Below, piece after piece: positions 45,800 through 53,192 of a stretch of 64,000 nt of DNA. The stretch spans positions 2,170,001 to 2,234,000 of the forward strand of contig NC_013530.1 in the NCBI RefSeq assembly GCF_000024965.1. The letters are read 5' to 3'. This stretch comes from Xylanimonas cellulosilytica DSM 15894 (GTDB lineage: Bacteria; Actinomycetota; Actinomycetes; Actinomycetales; Cellulomonadaceae). The translations under genes were made by a program, and so were the position numbers. Within the stretch, counting starts at the first letter, position 1, and each line of letters starts with the position of its first letter. The notes below the pieces were generated by a model. The model did not search any database. It saw nothing but the letters and a program-made list of their open reading frames with translations, and was not told where the DNA came from.

Positions 45800-46165
45800 A
45801 GCTGCTGGTCGATGCGAACCTCTCCCCGGTCGTCGCAGCCACATTGCGGGCGCATGACCTCGACGCCACACACGTCGTGGACCAAGGCCTCGTCACCGCG
45901 TCGGACGAGCAGATCTCCGCGTTCGCCGTCTCGAACGGAATGACGGTCGTCTCGGCTTGACAGCGACTTCGCGACGCTGCTGGCAACCAGCAAGGGCATC
46001 GCACCGTCTCTCGTGCTGTTCCGTTCGACCGACGCGCTCACCCCGGCCGAGCAGGGCGCGCTCATCGCTGCCAACCTCGACACGGTCACCGACGCACTCG
46101 AAGCAGGCGCGGTGGTCTCCATGCGGCGCGGTCACGTTCGAGTGCGACCGTTGCCGTTGGCGTGA
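45796..46165 (+). pseudogene. DUF5615 PIN-like toxin, frameshifted
   Basis: The frame opens with MKLLVDANLSPVVAATL and runs to TVVSA, then hits TGA at 45958-45960 after 54 codons. The family continues as VVSADSDFxTLL; exactly that sequence (DSDFATLLATSKGIAPSLV) resumes in the next frame from 45959 and runs to a TGA at 46163. A single extra T in GGCTTGAC near 45957-45958 explains the break. The conserved Asp residues of the PIN-like domain are split over the two parts, so the toxin should be inactive while the DUF433 partner is intact. A sequencing error is the alternative. Confidence 0.85.
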
Positions 46166-46360
46166 GCTACCGCTGTGCCGTCCCTTCTGCTCGAACCAGC
46201 CCGCTCCCGAACAAGAGCAGACAGGTTCTAGGCAGAAGCGCCGACCACCACTTGTGGCCTCCAGCCCACGCCGACACAGCGGCTAGCGCGGCCCAAGTGG
46301 GCTCAGTCCAGCCCGAACTCGTGTCGTTCTCGAGCAACCGACCCTCCGAGCCCGTCATAT

Positions 46361-46400
46361 GCAACAAGCCCCGCAGAGTGACCTCTGCGGCGCTTGTTGC
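46361..46400 (-). terminator. hairpin after the minus-strand small-gene cluster
   Basis: GCAACAAGCCCCGCAGAG and CTCTGCGGCGCTTGTTGC pair over 18 positions with one mismatch around TGAC. It is 7 nt past the stop of the 33-aa gene at 46408 on the minus strand. Confidence 0.85.
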
Positions 46401-46407
46401 CGTCCTC

Positions 46408-46509
46408 TCAGCCATTCGCCACGACGGTTGGGCCCGTGGCAGTGCGGTAGAGCGTGCAGGACAGGACCACGTCGGTCGTCCCGTCGGGGTTCGGCACGGT
46501 GAACGTCAT
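46408..46509 (-). CDS. 33-aa ORF, third gene of a small operon
   Basis: Short open frame (MTFTVPNPDGTTDVVLSC, then YRTATGPTVVANG). Its ATG overlaps the stop of the gene at 46506 as ATGA and its stop is directly followed by the 46361-46400 hairpin. The operon logic, not homology, supports it. No family recognised. Confidence 0.5.
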   Translation of the reverse strand: MTFTVPNPDGTTDVVLSCTLYRTATGPTVVANG

Positions 46510-46862
46510 GCGCTGAAGTCCACGGGCGGTTCCGCACGCCGCACGCGCATATCCCAGCGTCCGGTGGAGCGCTCTCGTTCGCGCTCCATCAACTTGCGCC
46601 CGTCATCGTCACCAGCGGCAACCAGCTCGGCCCCGGTTGTCGGATGAGACACGGCCGCAAGGTAGGCCGCCACGGTCATGAGCACCGTGACCGTCTGTGC
46701 GAAGCCCGCCCTATGGCCCTCACTTGAGATATTGGTCGCCACTGCCCGGTCAACCATGTCGGCGCCTCCGTTGATGTGGGTTGCTGCGAGCCACTGTCTC
46801 CATTCGAATCGCGCGCACATGGCGGCGGTGAGGGCAGCGCGGGAGTCCTTCGGCTCAGGCAT
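46506..46862 (-). CDS. hypothetical protein with one membrane helix
   Basis: 118 aa. A soluble N-terminal half (RFEWRQWLAATHINGGADM), one hydrophobic helix (about 55-72, VTVLMTVAAYLAAV) and a charged tail (DDDGRKLMERERERS). The ATG at 46862 has only a weak GGGCGG upstream, and TAG closes the frame eight codons earlier. Third-position GC is lower than in neighbours, suggesting recently acquired DNA. Unknown function. Confidence 0.6.
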   Translation of the reverse strand: MPEPKDSRAALTAAMCARFEWRQWLAATHINGGADMVDRAVATNISSEGHRAGFAQTVTVLMTVAAYLAAVSHPTTGAELVAAGDDDGRKLMERERERSTGRWDMRVRRAEPPVDFSA

Positions 46863-47035
46863 GACGCACCGCCCTGCGCGTCTGACGGACTACCCGGACC
46901 GATGGTCGGGGCGATGCCCGTGACGACGAGCTGGGCGAGCATCGCGATAACCCAACCGAGGACGTCGGACTCGAAGCGCAGGAGCCAGCGGAGCAGGAGG
47001 AACCCTGCGGCGGTGACGACGAGGATGGCGATCAT
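46676..47035 (-). CDS. hypothetical membrane ORF, possibly lost its stop codon
   Basis: The first 45 residues (MIAILVVTAAGFLLLRWLL, then VIAMLAQLVVTGIAP) look like a genuine two-helix membrane protein; ATG at 47035 with GAGAGGGGC upstream. Beyond position 46862 the frame runs over the next gene and looks like a shadow (Arg/Ser/Pro-rich). The frame meets the next gene's ATG in the register of an ATGA overlap, but the sequence reads ATGC, so a stop codon may have been lost by one substitution. Confidence 0.4.
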   Translation of the reverse strand: MIAILVVTAAGFLLLRWLLRFESDVLGWVIAMLAQLVVTGIAPTIGPGSPSDAQGGASCLSRRTPALPSPPPCARDSNGDSGSQQPTSTEAPTWLTGQWRPISQVRAIGRASHRRSRCS

Positions 47036-47191
47036 GCCCCTCTCGTGGTGCACGGTCTCCCTTTGCTCCCTGCCGTGGCGTCGATCGATCATTTGCGCTG
47101 ATCAGGGCGGTGCGGAGCGTTCGGGCGGGTGACCGCGCACGACGTGCCGTGCCGCCGGGCAGTCCGCATTGCACCTGGGACACTCGGGGTC

Positions 47192-47593
47192 ATGAGCCAG
47201 CCCGAGTCGCCCGCCCGCGGCCTGTCGTCGACCAGCCAGCGGTGGCCTGAGATCCCTGGTGCGGAGCTGACCGCGACCTACGATTCGTGGACCGAAGAGC
47301 TCCCCAGCACGAAGACGCAGGGTGAGTTCGCCGTCTACCGCTGCCGGCTGTGCAGCAAGTCGTTCACCCTGTTCTGGCTCGACCTCTTCGACGACGACGT
47401 GCGCGGGCCACGAGTCATCCCCGGTTTCCGCAACGCAGAGCTCGACTGCGCCTGCCCGCCGTCAGTGCTGTTCGTCCGCGCGCTCGCTCTCGACCTCGAG
47501 CACCGCTCCACTGGCGCGCCGTCCGACGCCGGCAACCTCGCGGACCGTCTCGCTGCCGAGCATGGGTTCGTTGTCCCGACCGTCGACGCGTAG
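47192..47593 (+). CDS. hypothetical protein with possible metal-binding cysteines
   Basis: 133 aa soluble protein. YRCRLCSKSFTLF contains a CxxC knuckle and DCACPPS a second CxC, resembling a small Zn-binding fold. ATG at 47192 with TTGCAC about 20 nt upstream as a possible -35; no clear RBS. No family recognised. It lies in a patchwork of accessory genes. Confidence 0.6.
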   Translation: MSQPESPARGLSSTSQRWPEIPGAELTATYDSWTEELPSTKTQGEFAVYRCRLCSKSFTLFWLDLFDDDVRGPRVIPGFRNAELDCACPPSVLFVRALALDLEHRSTGAPSDAGNLADRLAAEHGFVVPTVDA

Positions 47594-47809
47594 CACGTCG
47601 CGCGCTCGCGCCCCGGTACGGCGTAGGTCCTTTCAGCCGGGTGAAGTCCTAGCACCCGCACCTGGCATCTGTGCGGCCCAAACTCTGGCCGAACCCGTGT
47701 CGTCCAGCCGCTCCAGCCATCGGCTGGCTTGGCGGGACACCGAGCCAGCCCGTCGATCACGAAGTGACGGGATGCAGTCCTGGCTCATGCGTGCGCCATC
47801 ATTGCGCGC

Positions 47810-48412
47810 ATGTCGCAGACATTCGATTCACAACCGTCCGTCGCGGACCCCACCCGCCTCTCAATGATCGCCGCGGTCCGAACCGTCCTGAAGAAGTACG
47901 CGCGGTTCACCGGCCGGGCACCCCTCTCCGAGTACTGGTGGTGGGCGCTCGCCCTGGCCCTGGTGCCCATCGCGTGGTTTGTTCTTTTTGAGGTCACGAG
48001 GGCGGTCATCCGGGCGACGGGTGAGAACTTCTTCTCAGTCACCCTCGCGATCACCTTGCTTGTCGCTGGAGGTGTGGCGGTTCTCGGTTCGATCGTGCCG
48101 AGCGTTGCCGTCACCGTTCGACGCCTGCACGACATGGACAAGCCCGGCTCGTGGGCGTTCCTCGCCCTCCTTCCCGCCGTTGGGTGGATCCTTCTTCTGG
48201 TCTTGACGGCTACAGGCGGCACACCCGGACCAAACAGGTACGGCCTGGACCCGCTGGGACGAGCCCCGGTCCAGGTCCCGTCGGCTCCTACGGCCACGCC
48301 GGAGGCGAACGAGCCCCTCGAGCGGCTGCAGCGCCTTGGTGAACTGCGTGCGTCGGGCGTGCTGTCGGACGGGGAGTTCGAAAAGTTGAAAGCAGAGCTG
48401 CTCAACCGCTGA
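47810..48412 (+). CDS. DUF805 membrane protein with SHOCT-like C-terminus
   Basis: 200 aa. The DUF805 opening YARFTGRAPLSEYWWWAL is followed by three to four helices and the late RRLHDMDKPGSWAFLALLP motif typical of the family; then PGPNRYGLDPLG. The last 35 residues (ERLQRLGELRASGVLSDGEF ... KLKAELL) form a SHOCT-type helical motif. ATG at 47810. Function unknown. Confidence 0.9.
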   Translation: MSQTFDSQPSVADPTRLSMIAAVRTVLKKYARFTGRAPLSEYWWWALALALVPIAWFVLFEVTRAVIRATGENFFSVTLAITLLVAGGVAVLGSIVPSVAVTVRRLHDMDKPGSWAFLALLPAVGWILLLVLTATGGTPGPNRYGLDPLGRAPVQVPSAPTATPEANEPLERLQRLGELRASGVLSDGEFEKLKAELLNR

Positions 48413-48469
48413 AACCCAGATCCGCGACTCTCTTCCAAACGCGTTCGCGCCCCCGGTGTTCTGCGAGCT

Positions 48470-48871
48470 GTGCGAGCCGCTGCGTTAGCGGCGGGCGCGG
48501 AGCACGCTAGCGCGGGGGTGCGTATGGGCACCCGGTGGAGTGAGAACGTGTGGAACCCTGCGAAGAAGCGAGCCGGGCTCACCGCTGAGTCCTTCACGAT
48601 GCACGACCTGCGGCACTTCTACGCCTCGGCCCTGATCCACCACGGCGCGTCCGTCAAGACAGTCCAGACGCGCCTGGGGCACTCCTCTGCCACCGAGACG
48701 CTCGAGACCTACGCGCACCTGTGGCCCGATGACGACTTGGTAAGCCGCACGGCCGTGCAGGACGTGCTGACAACGCGCGCGGACGTTCTCGCGAAGGCGG
48801 ACAAGGCGCGAGCAGAGGCGGCGGAGGCAGCCGCAACGAGTACCGAACCGTCCGACGGGGCGGCGGCGTAG
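48470..48871 (+). pseudogene. tyrosine integrase, C-terminal remnant
   Basis: About 134 codons starting in a GTG-opened frame; recognisable sequence begins near codon 20 (WSENVWNPAKKRAGL). HDLRHFYAS, LGHSSATETLETYAHLWPDD supply the H-x-x-R, H and Tyr residues of the catalytic domain. The arm-binding domain, core-binding domain and the first catalytic Arg and Lys are missing. It is clearly related to the intact integrase at 55377-56732 (HFYAS, HGxSVKTVQ, LGHxSAxETL shared). It lies directly outside the left attachment core of the element. Confidence 0.88.
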
Positions 48872-48873
48872 GA

Positions 48874-48919
48874 GTCACAGATCGTCACAGCGAAAATCGG
48901 GCTGTGACGATTCTGTGAC
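48874..48919. repeat. repeated GTCACAG sites after the integrase remnant
   Basis: GTCACAG-ATC-GTCACAG (48874-48890) is matched by an inverted partner CTGTGACGATTCTGTGAC (48902-48919) with one bulged base, 11-nt loop. Two direct 7-mers spaced 10 bp apart resemble integrase arm-type sites, and the fold could also terminate the remnant gene. Confidence 0.7.
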
Positions 48920-48926
48920 TTTCCAA

Positions 48927-48962
48927 CCCAGGTGGGAGGCTAGAAACAGCCTCCCACCTGGG
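48927..48962. terminator. perfect hairpin left of the element
   Basis: CCCAGGTGGGAGGCT (48927-48941) and its complement (48948-48962) around AGAAAC. It lies between the integrase remnant and the left core repeat and would terminate an RNA that ended there on the minus strand, such as a former rnpB end. Confidence 0.85.
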
Positions 48963-48983
48963 CGGACGGACCGAGACCGGTAC

Positions 48984-48996
48984 GTACGCCGGGTTC
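48984..48996. other. left attachment core (attL candidate)
   Basis: GTACGCCGGGTTC, identical to 56751-56763 inside rnpB. Beyond the core the sequence toward the left (GTACCGGTCTCGG on the minus strand) differs from the rnpB end on the right side, as expected at a recombination junction. Confidence 0.7.
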
Positions 48997-49147
48997 CGAT
49001 CCATCCGGTTTGCCCCGGTTCGTGATCGAGCCGTGGTGAACGGGATTGAGGCCCAGAAACCCGCGGGATTCCGCGGCTTCTGGGCCTCTCTCGCGCGTGA
49101 GCGCGTCGGGGCGAACGGGGGCGATCCGGAGCACTCGGTGGCTGCGC

Positions 49148-49168
49148 TGTCCACCAGTTGTCCACCAG
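49148..49168 (+). promoter_or_regulatory. candidate integrase arm-type sites, left
   Basis: TGTCCACCAG occurs twice with an 11-bp period (49148-49157, 49159-49168). The same pair, same period and same strand recurs at 56672-56692 by the right end. Confidence 0.65.
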
Positions 49169-49454
49169 ATCGTTCTGACAGCCCTCCGCAGCGCCGCAGG
49201 CCCTTACTCGCATGGCGGGACCGTATCCGCCCCATGGTGCCCCCACGCGGCCCGTGCGCGGCCTGTCGCTCCCCCGCTGCGACGGCGGGCCTGTGCGGCG
49301 CCCTGGGCCGCCTCGCGCGCGCACGCGGGCGCCCCCGGGCGCGCGAGAGCCCGGGGAGGGACGGCCGACTGCCGGCGAACTCGGCCACCCAGCCGGAGCG
49401 CCGCGATCGAGACCCCCTTGCCCCTCGGCGTCGCCGTCGGACGCGAACGCGAGG

Positions 49455-49787
49455 TCAGCCGCGGGCGGCGGTGGACTGCTCGGCGATCACCGGGGTGGTG
49501 GCCGCCTGCACCGCGCGTACCAGGCCGGCGACGGCGGCGTCGGCGGCCCAGCCTGCGGTGCGCAGGTCGATCAGGTCGTGGTTCGGGTCGCGGAAGGCGA
49601 CGTGGCCGTAGCTCGCCTGTGCGACGAGGGCCACTTCGAGCATCAGGGTGGCGGTGTCGTGGGGGACGCCGGTGGTCTGCGCGATCCAGGCGGCCACGTC
49701 GTCCGGGTGGACGCAGCCCGGCTCGGGCTGCGGGTGGTCGTGGTCGGCGAAGCCGCGGGCGGGCAAGTCCTCGAGGTAGCGGGTCAC
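49455..49787 (-). CDS. hypothetical element protein
   Basis: 110 aa from GTG 49787. CVHPDDVAAWIAQTTGVPHD and TATLMLEVALVAQASYGHV resemble a short helical protein; no family recognised. The longer frame to 50240 overlaps the next gene antisense-in-phase and is excluded. Last gene of the minus-strand element block, nearest the left end. Confidence 0.55.
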   Translation of the reverse strand: MTRYLEDLPARGFADHDHPQPEPGCVHPDDVAAWIAQTTGVPHDTATLMLEVALVAQASYGHVAFRDPNHDLIDLRTAGWAADAAVAGLVRAVQAATTPVIAEQSTAARG

Positions 49788-49858
49788 GGGCGGGAGGGTG
49801 GCACGCGCCGCCGCAGTCGGCAAGCGGCGCCCATCCACCGGGAGGCGGCGGACCGCAT

Positions 49859-50122
49859 CTACTCGTCGTCCTTGTCTGCGGGGCCGCGCGTCCTGATCGC
49901 GGAGAGCGTGGCCCCGTTGACGGTGAACCACGCGCCGTCGTTGTCGTTGTCGTTGTCGTCGTGCGGTGGCTCGTGGAAGCGCACGAGCCCGGAGTACCAG
50001 CTCCCCAGCGGCTCGCCGGACGTGTATGGCTGGCCGTTGATGGTGAGTGTGCCGTCGGTGACGTTGTGCCAGCCGTCGATCAGGCGCACGGCGGTCGTCG
50101 TGGTGGTCTCGGTGAGGTTCAT
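49859..50122 (-). CDS. hypothetical element protein with Asp-Asn repeat
   Basis: 87 aa; beta-rich (WHNVTDGTLTINGQPYTSGE, GAWFTVNGATLSAI) with a short DDNDNDND run from a (GACAAC)n microsatellite. ATG at 50122 with AAGGAG 7-8 nt upstream. Lies downstream of the capsid gene, beyond two hairpins. Unknown function; it might be a virion or decoration protein, but nothing in the sequence proves it. Confidence 0.65.
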   Translation of the reverse strand: MNLTETTTTTAVRLIDGWHNVTDGTLTINGQPYTSGEPLGSWYSGLVRFHEPPHDDNDNDNDGAWFTVNGATLSAIRTRGPADKDDE

Positions 50123-50170
50123 CGTGGGTTCTCCTTCGTGGTCGCGGTGGTGGGCTACAGCAGCCCGTCT

Positions 50171-50208
50171 GTGCCCGCCCACCTGGATGCCTCGCGGTGG
50201 GCGGGCAC
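50171..50208 (-). terminator. hairpin 2 after capsid gene
   Basis: GTGCCCGCCCACC (50171-50183) and its perfect complement (50196-50208), 12-nt loop. Second of two hairpins past the capsid stop. Confidence 0.8.
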
Positions 50209-50215
50209 GCTGGAG

Positions 50216-50256
50216 GCCCCCGCCGCACCACCCAGGTCAAGGGATGCGGCGGGGGC
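50216..50256 (-). terminator. hairpin 1 after capsid gene
   Basis: GCCCCCGCCGCA (50216-50227) pairs with TGCGGCGGGGGC (50245-50256). It starts 7 nt past the capsid stop codon. Two strong terminators in a row isolate capsid transcription. Confidence 0.8.
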
Positions 50257-50262
50257 GGTCTG

Positions 50263-51555
50263 TCAGGCGCCGCCGAGCTGCACCTCGACGATGCGGTGTG
50301 GCGCCAGGACGTCCAGGTTCGAGCGGACCTCGCAGCGGGCCTGGACCTCGTTGGTCTCCCAGCCGCTGTAGGGGTTCCAGTCGACCTGGATGCCGCCGGT
50401 GTCGACGGACAGCTCGACGGCGTCCTGCCCGACGACGTACCCGTAGCCGGGCTCGAGGCCGGGCACCGTGGTGACGGGCACGCCCCAGGCGGTGCGGTTG
50501 ACCGCGTTGACGGGTCCGCCGGGCTGCGGGTTGAGGTCGAACGCGCCGGACGCGTTGCGGGTCGTGGTGATCGCCAGCCAGTCCGTCGAGCTGACCGCGG
50601 CGAACGCGGGCGCGACGCCGAGGTCTTCGAGCTTCGCGATCCCGTACTGCAGGGTCGTCAGCGGGTCGTTGACGAGCGCCTGCGTCTGGATGCCGCTGGT
50701 GTTGGCGATCCCGCGGAAGTGCTCGCCCTCGCCACTGCCGTCGAGCACCTCGAGCTCGATGGCCCGCCAGACCGACTCGGCGAGCTCGCTGCCGACCCAC
50801 GCGGTCAGGTTGGACTCGTCCGCGAGGATGAACCTGTCGATCGGCTCGGAGACGACCGCGACGACCCGAAGGCGCCGCTCGACGTTCTCCACACCGAGCC
50901 CGAGGCGCCGCTTGGTGTCGCCGGGGGCGACGACGGCCGCACCGCCGGGGTCGGCGATCACCGACCGCACGCGGGTGATGTAGACCGGCGCGTCTCGCCC
51001 CACGGCGGGCAGCACATCCAACAGCCTCGGCGGGCGCTCTCCGTCCACCGAGCCGGGCAGCGGGTCGCCCGTGATGAGCGTCGGAACCGTGATCGACCCG
51101 GACGGCGTCAGGCCCTTGAGGCCGGGTGAGGTCTGGCGCATGTAGGTGCCGAACCCGGAGAGGATGCCGGACTTGAGGCCGCCCAGGCGCAGGTGCCCCT
51201 TGGCGGCGCTGGCCCCGGCGGTGGGCATGTAGCCGCCGTGACCATCGCGGGCGTACCCGGCAGGCACGTCCCCGATCAGGTGGAGCTTCTCCTGCGTCTC
51301 GGCGGCGCGGTCGAGCTCCTTGCGGCGCTCGGCGGCGAGCTCGACGCCATGCCGGACGAAGTCGTACTCCTCCGCCGTGGGCTCGCGCTTGGACTCGATG
51401 ATGGCGTTGGCGAGGTCGCGGGCGGCCTGGAGGTTGTCGCGCTTGACGTTGCGCAGCCGGATCGGGTTGCCCCTCGCGTCGTCCTCGGCCTTGAGCCGGG
51501 CGGCGAGCCGGTCGAGCGCGCCCAGCGCGATCTGGTCATCAGGGTTGTACGGCAT
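50263..51555 (-). CDS. HK97-fold phage major capsid protein
   Basis: 430 aa. Residues 1-135 form the charged, helical scaffolding delta-domain (RLAARLKAEDDARG; EEYDFVRHGVELAAERRKEL). Residues about 150-430 have the HK97 gp5 fold: a beta-start GSITVPTLI, the spine-helix region VVAVVSEPIDRFILADES, GEGEHFRGIANTSGI, and a C-terminal TTVPGLEPG loop ending in a beta-sheet. ATG at 51555 with GGAAGGAC upstream. It is the only structural gene in the element. The upstream 276 bp (51556-51831) holds no gene and may carry its promoter. Confidence 0.92.
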   Translation of the reverse strand: MPYNPDDQIALGALDRLAARLKAEDDARGNPIRLRNVKRDNLQAARDLANAIIESKREPTAEEYDFVRHGVELAAERRKELDRAAETQEKLHLIGDVPAGYARDGHGGYMPTAGASAAKGHLRLGGLKSGILSGFGTYMRQTSPGLKGLTPSGSITVPTLITGDPLPGSVDGERPPRLLDVLPAVGRDAPVYITRVRSVIADPGGAAVVAPGDTKRRLGLGVENVERRLRVVAVVSEPIDRFILADESNLTAWVGSELAESVWRAIELEVLDGSGEGEHFRGIANTSGIQTQALVNDPLTTLQYGIAKLEDLGVAPAFAAVSSTDWLAITTTRNASGAFDLNPQPGGPVNAVNRTAWGVPVTTVPGLEPGYGYVVGQDAVELSVDTGGIQVDWNPYSGWETNEVQARCEVRSNLDVLAPHRIVEVQLGGA

Positions 51556-51831
51556 GGTCGTGGTCCTTCCACGGGGGGCGCGTCAGGGCGCGCACGGTCG
51601 GGTGAGGTCCACACGGGCGGGTTGGTCTCGATCCCGGCGTCGTTGACGGGTCCGTGGCCGTGTACCGATGGCGTGGTCGGCGCCACCACGAGGGCGACGT
51701 CTGGGCTGCGTCCGGTCCTCGAACCTTGGCCTTCGCGTGGCTCCTCGTCGACCGTGGTCGACTTGGCCTGCTCGGGCTCCTCGGGCCTTGCCGGTGCTGC
51801 CGTTGGTCTCAGGCTACGCCGCCGACTCCGG

Positions 51832-52020
51832 TCACCACCAGAGCCGCTCGTCCCAGTCCGCCGCCGCCTCGGGGCGGGCGTAGACCGCCTCGTCGACCTG
51901 CCCGAACCGGTCGCGGCGCGTGACCACGCGGACGGGGTGCTCGGCGTCGGGCTCGTTGAGCTCCTCGGGCGGGTCGGGCTGCCGCCGCACCCACCACCAG
52001 GGCCACTGCCGCGGGGTCAT
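51832..52020 (-). CDS. small element protein, paralog of its upstream neighbour
   Basis: 62 aa from ATG 52020, overlapping the stop of the upstream gene (ATGA). It opens with MTPRQWPWWWVRRQPDPPEE, then NEPDAEHPVRVVTRRDR and a C-terminal ARPEAAADWDERLWW. The C-terminal half aligns with the 52017-52238 product (NEPD, TR, PEAAxDWxxRLW). Function unknown. Confidence 0.7.
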   Translation of the reverse strand: MTPRQWPWWWVRRQPDPPEELNEPDAEHPVRVVTRRDRFGQVDEAVYARPEAAADWDERLWW

Positions 52021-52238
52021 CGCCACAACCTCCCGTTCCAGTCGTCGGCCGCCTCCGGCGTCGCCCAGCAGACCTCGCCCTGCCTGGTCTGGACCAGGAC
52101 GCTGTGGGCACCGTCGGGCTCGTTCAACGGCACGTTGACCGCCTGCGTGCGTAGGAAGGCCTGCCAGGTGCGGGCGTCGGTCTCGACGCGGGCACGAGCC
52201 TGGGGCGACGGGTCCGGGAAGCGGTCGGGCGCGCTCAC
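52017..52238 (-). CDS. small element protein, tandem paralog
   Basis: 73 aa from GTG 52238 (GTGA overlap with the upstream gene). NEPDGAHSVLVQTRQGEVCW and ATPEAADDWNGRLWR are shared with the downstream paralog. An N-terminal helix (PDPSPQARARVETDART) is extra. Function unknown. Confidence 0.7.
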   Translation of the reverse strand: MSAPDRFPDPSPQARARVETDARTWQAFLRTQAVNVPLNEPDGAHSVLVQTRQGEVCWATPEAADDWNGRLWR

Positions 52239-52465
52239 GACTCCTCCTCGACGGTCTCGATGAACGCGAGCTGCTCGCGCCAGTCATCGGGCGCCAACGC
52301 CTGCGCGTTCGCGTTCGCCGCCTCGGCGAGCGCGACGATCAGCGCCATGACGCCGCCGGGCTGCCCGGCGGCGGCTCGCAGGGTCGCCGTCAGGGTCTCG
52401 CGGTTGTCGTCGGCGACGGCGCGCATGGTACGCAGGGCCAGGCTGCGGGCGGGTGACGTGGTCAT
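52235..52465 (-). CDS. small helical element protein
   Basis: 76 aa, almost entirely alpha-helical by composition (LRTMRAVADDNRETLTATL; ALIVALAEAANANAQALAP), ending acidic (ETVEEES). ATG at 52465 overlaps the upstream stop (ATGA). Part of the tightly overlapped cassette. Unknown function. Confidence 0.7.
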   Translation of the reverse strand: MTTSPARSLALRTMRAVADDNRETLTATLRAAAGQPGGVMALIVALAEAANANAQALAPDDWREQLAFIETVEEES

Positions 52466-52965
52466 GCCGAGACCTCCTGCAGCCCGGCGTGCCACCGGGC
52501 CACGCCCTCGAAGGTGTCGCCGTCCTCGCCGCCCCAGACGATGGCGTTGATGCGTGGGTCGACGACGCGGTAGCTCCCCGCGTACCGGCCGCGCAGCGTC
52601 TTGAGCATGAAGCCGTCGCGGGCCAGGGCGCGGCGCAGGTTGCGGACGTCGGTGGCGGTCGGGTTGTCGGTCATGGTGTCCTCCAGGGTCGGTTCGGGGT
52701 TCTCGTCGCGCACGACGCGCGCCACGCCGCAGCCCGTGCAGCGCTCCAACGTCCAGCCGTGCGGCAGGCTCGCGTCGGCCAGCGCGGTCCAGGCGTGCGG
52801 TTTGCAGCCGGGGCCGGCCAGGGGTGCGGCTGCGGGTGTGCAGCCGGGGCGGTGGTCGATCAGGACGTCGGGCCGCCACGGGCGCTCCGGGTCCGTGGCG
52901 ACCTTGCGGGGTGCGCCGCACACCGGGCAGGCGCCGAGGTCCGCGGCGGTGGTGGTCGTGGTCAT
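52462..52965 (-). CDS. element protein with zinc-ribbon-like cysteines
   Basis: 167 aa from ATG 52965. The N-terminal half has CPVC, a later Cys pair (GC, GPGCKPH) and CTGC, suggesting one or two Zn ribbons; the C-terminal half (LRRALARDGFMLKTLRGRYA; INAIVWGGEDGDTFE) is a separate compact domain that could also start at the internal ATG 52674. ATGA overlaps on both sides. A nucleic-acid or adaptor role is possible. Confidence 0.7.
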   Translation of the reverse strand: MTTTTTAADLGACPVCGAPRKVATDPERPWRPDVLIDHRPGCTPAAAPLAGPGCKPHAWTALADASLPHGWTLERCTGCGVARVVRDENPEPTLEDTMTDNPTATDVRNLRRALARDGFMLKTLRGRYAGSYRVVDPRINAIVWGGEDGDTFEGVARWHAGLQEVSA

Positions 52966-53192
52966 GCGTTGGCCTCCGATCCGGTCTCGAGGTGCTCGGC
53001 GACCCGGCGGCGCACCCTGGCCGGCAGCGGCCCGGTGTCTTCGTGGGCGGGGACGTGCCAGGCGCCCTGGTCGGCCCCGGGCGTCAACACCCAGAGGGTG
53101 CGCACGCCGTCGGCGGAGATTGCCTCGGCGATGGCGGTGCTGGGGTCGAACCGCCAGATGGTCGCGATCAGCGCGCCGGTGTCGTCGGTCAT
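52962..53192 (-). CDS. small element protein
   Basis: 76 aa: ATIWRFDPSTAIAEAISADG, then RTLWVLTPGADQGAWHVPAH and a basic helical end. ATG at 53192 overlaps the upstream stop; ATGA overlap downstream. No family recognised. Confidence 0.68.
   Translation of the reverse strand: MTDDTGALIATIWRFDPSTAIAEAISADGVRTLWVLTPGADQGAWHVPAHEDTGPLPARVRRRVAEHLETGSEANA

Larger units (their letters stand above)
48963..49454. other. non-coding left end of the integrated element (492 bp)
   Basis: No credible gene. It contains the left core repeat (48984-48996), a hairpin with GAGGCCCAGAA/TTCTGGGCCTC arms and an inner CCGCGG pair (49048-49088), and the two candidate arm sites (49148-49168). The rest is very GC-rich, with arginine-rich frames only. 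Confidence 0.7.

Noticed and set aside
48984-48996. Left core as part of a second rnpB gene
   Set aside because: Only 13 bp match rnpB; the flanks do not contain any further RNase P core sequence.
48885-49388. 167-codon minus-strand frame at the element's left end
   Set aside because: It crosses the hairpins, the core repeat and the arm sites, has Arg/Pro-rich content and no start signal; treated as non-coding.
49935-49962. GTTGTC microsatellite as a regulatory or CRISPR repeat
   Set aside because: It is a simple hexamer run coding Asp-Asn inside a small gene; too short for either reading.
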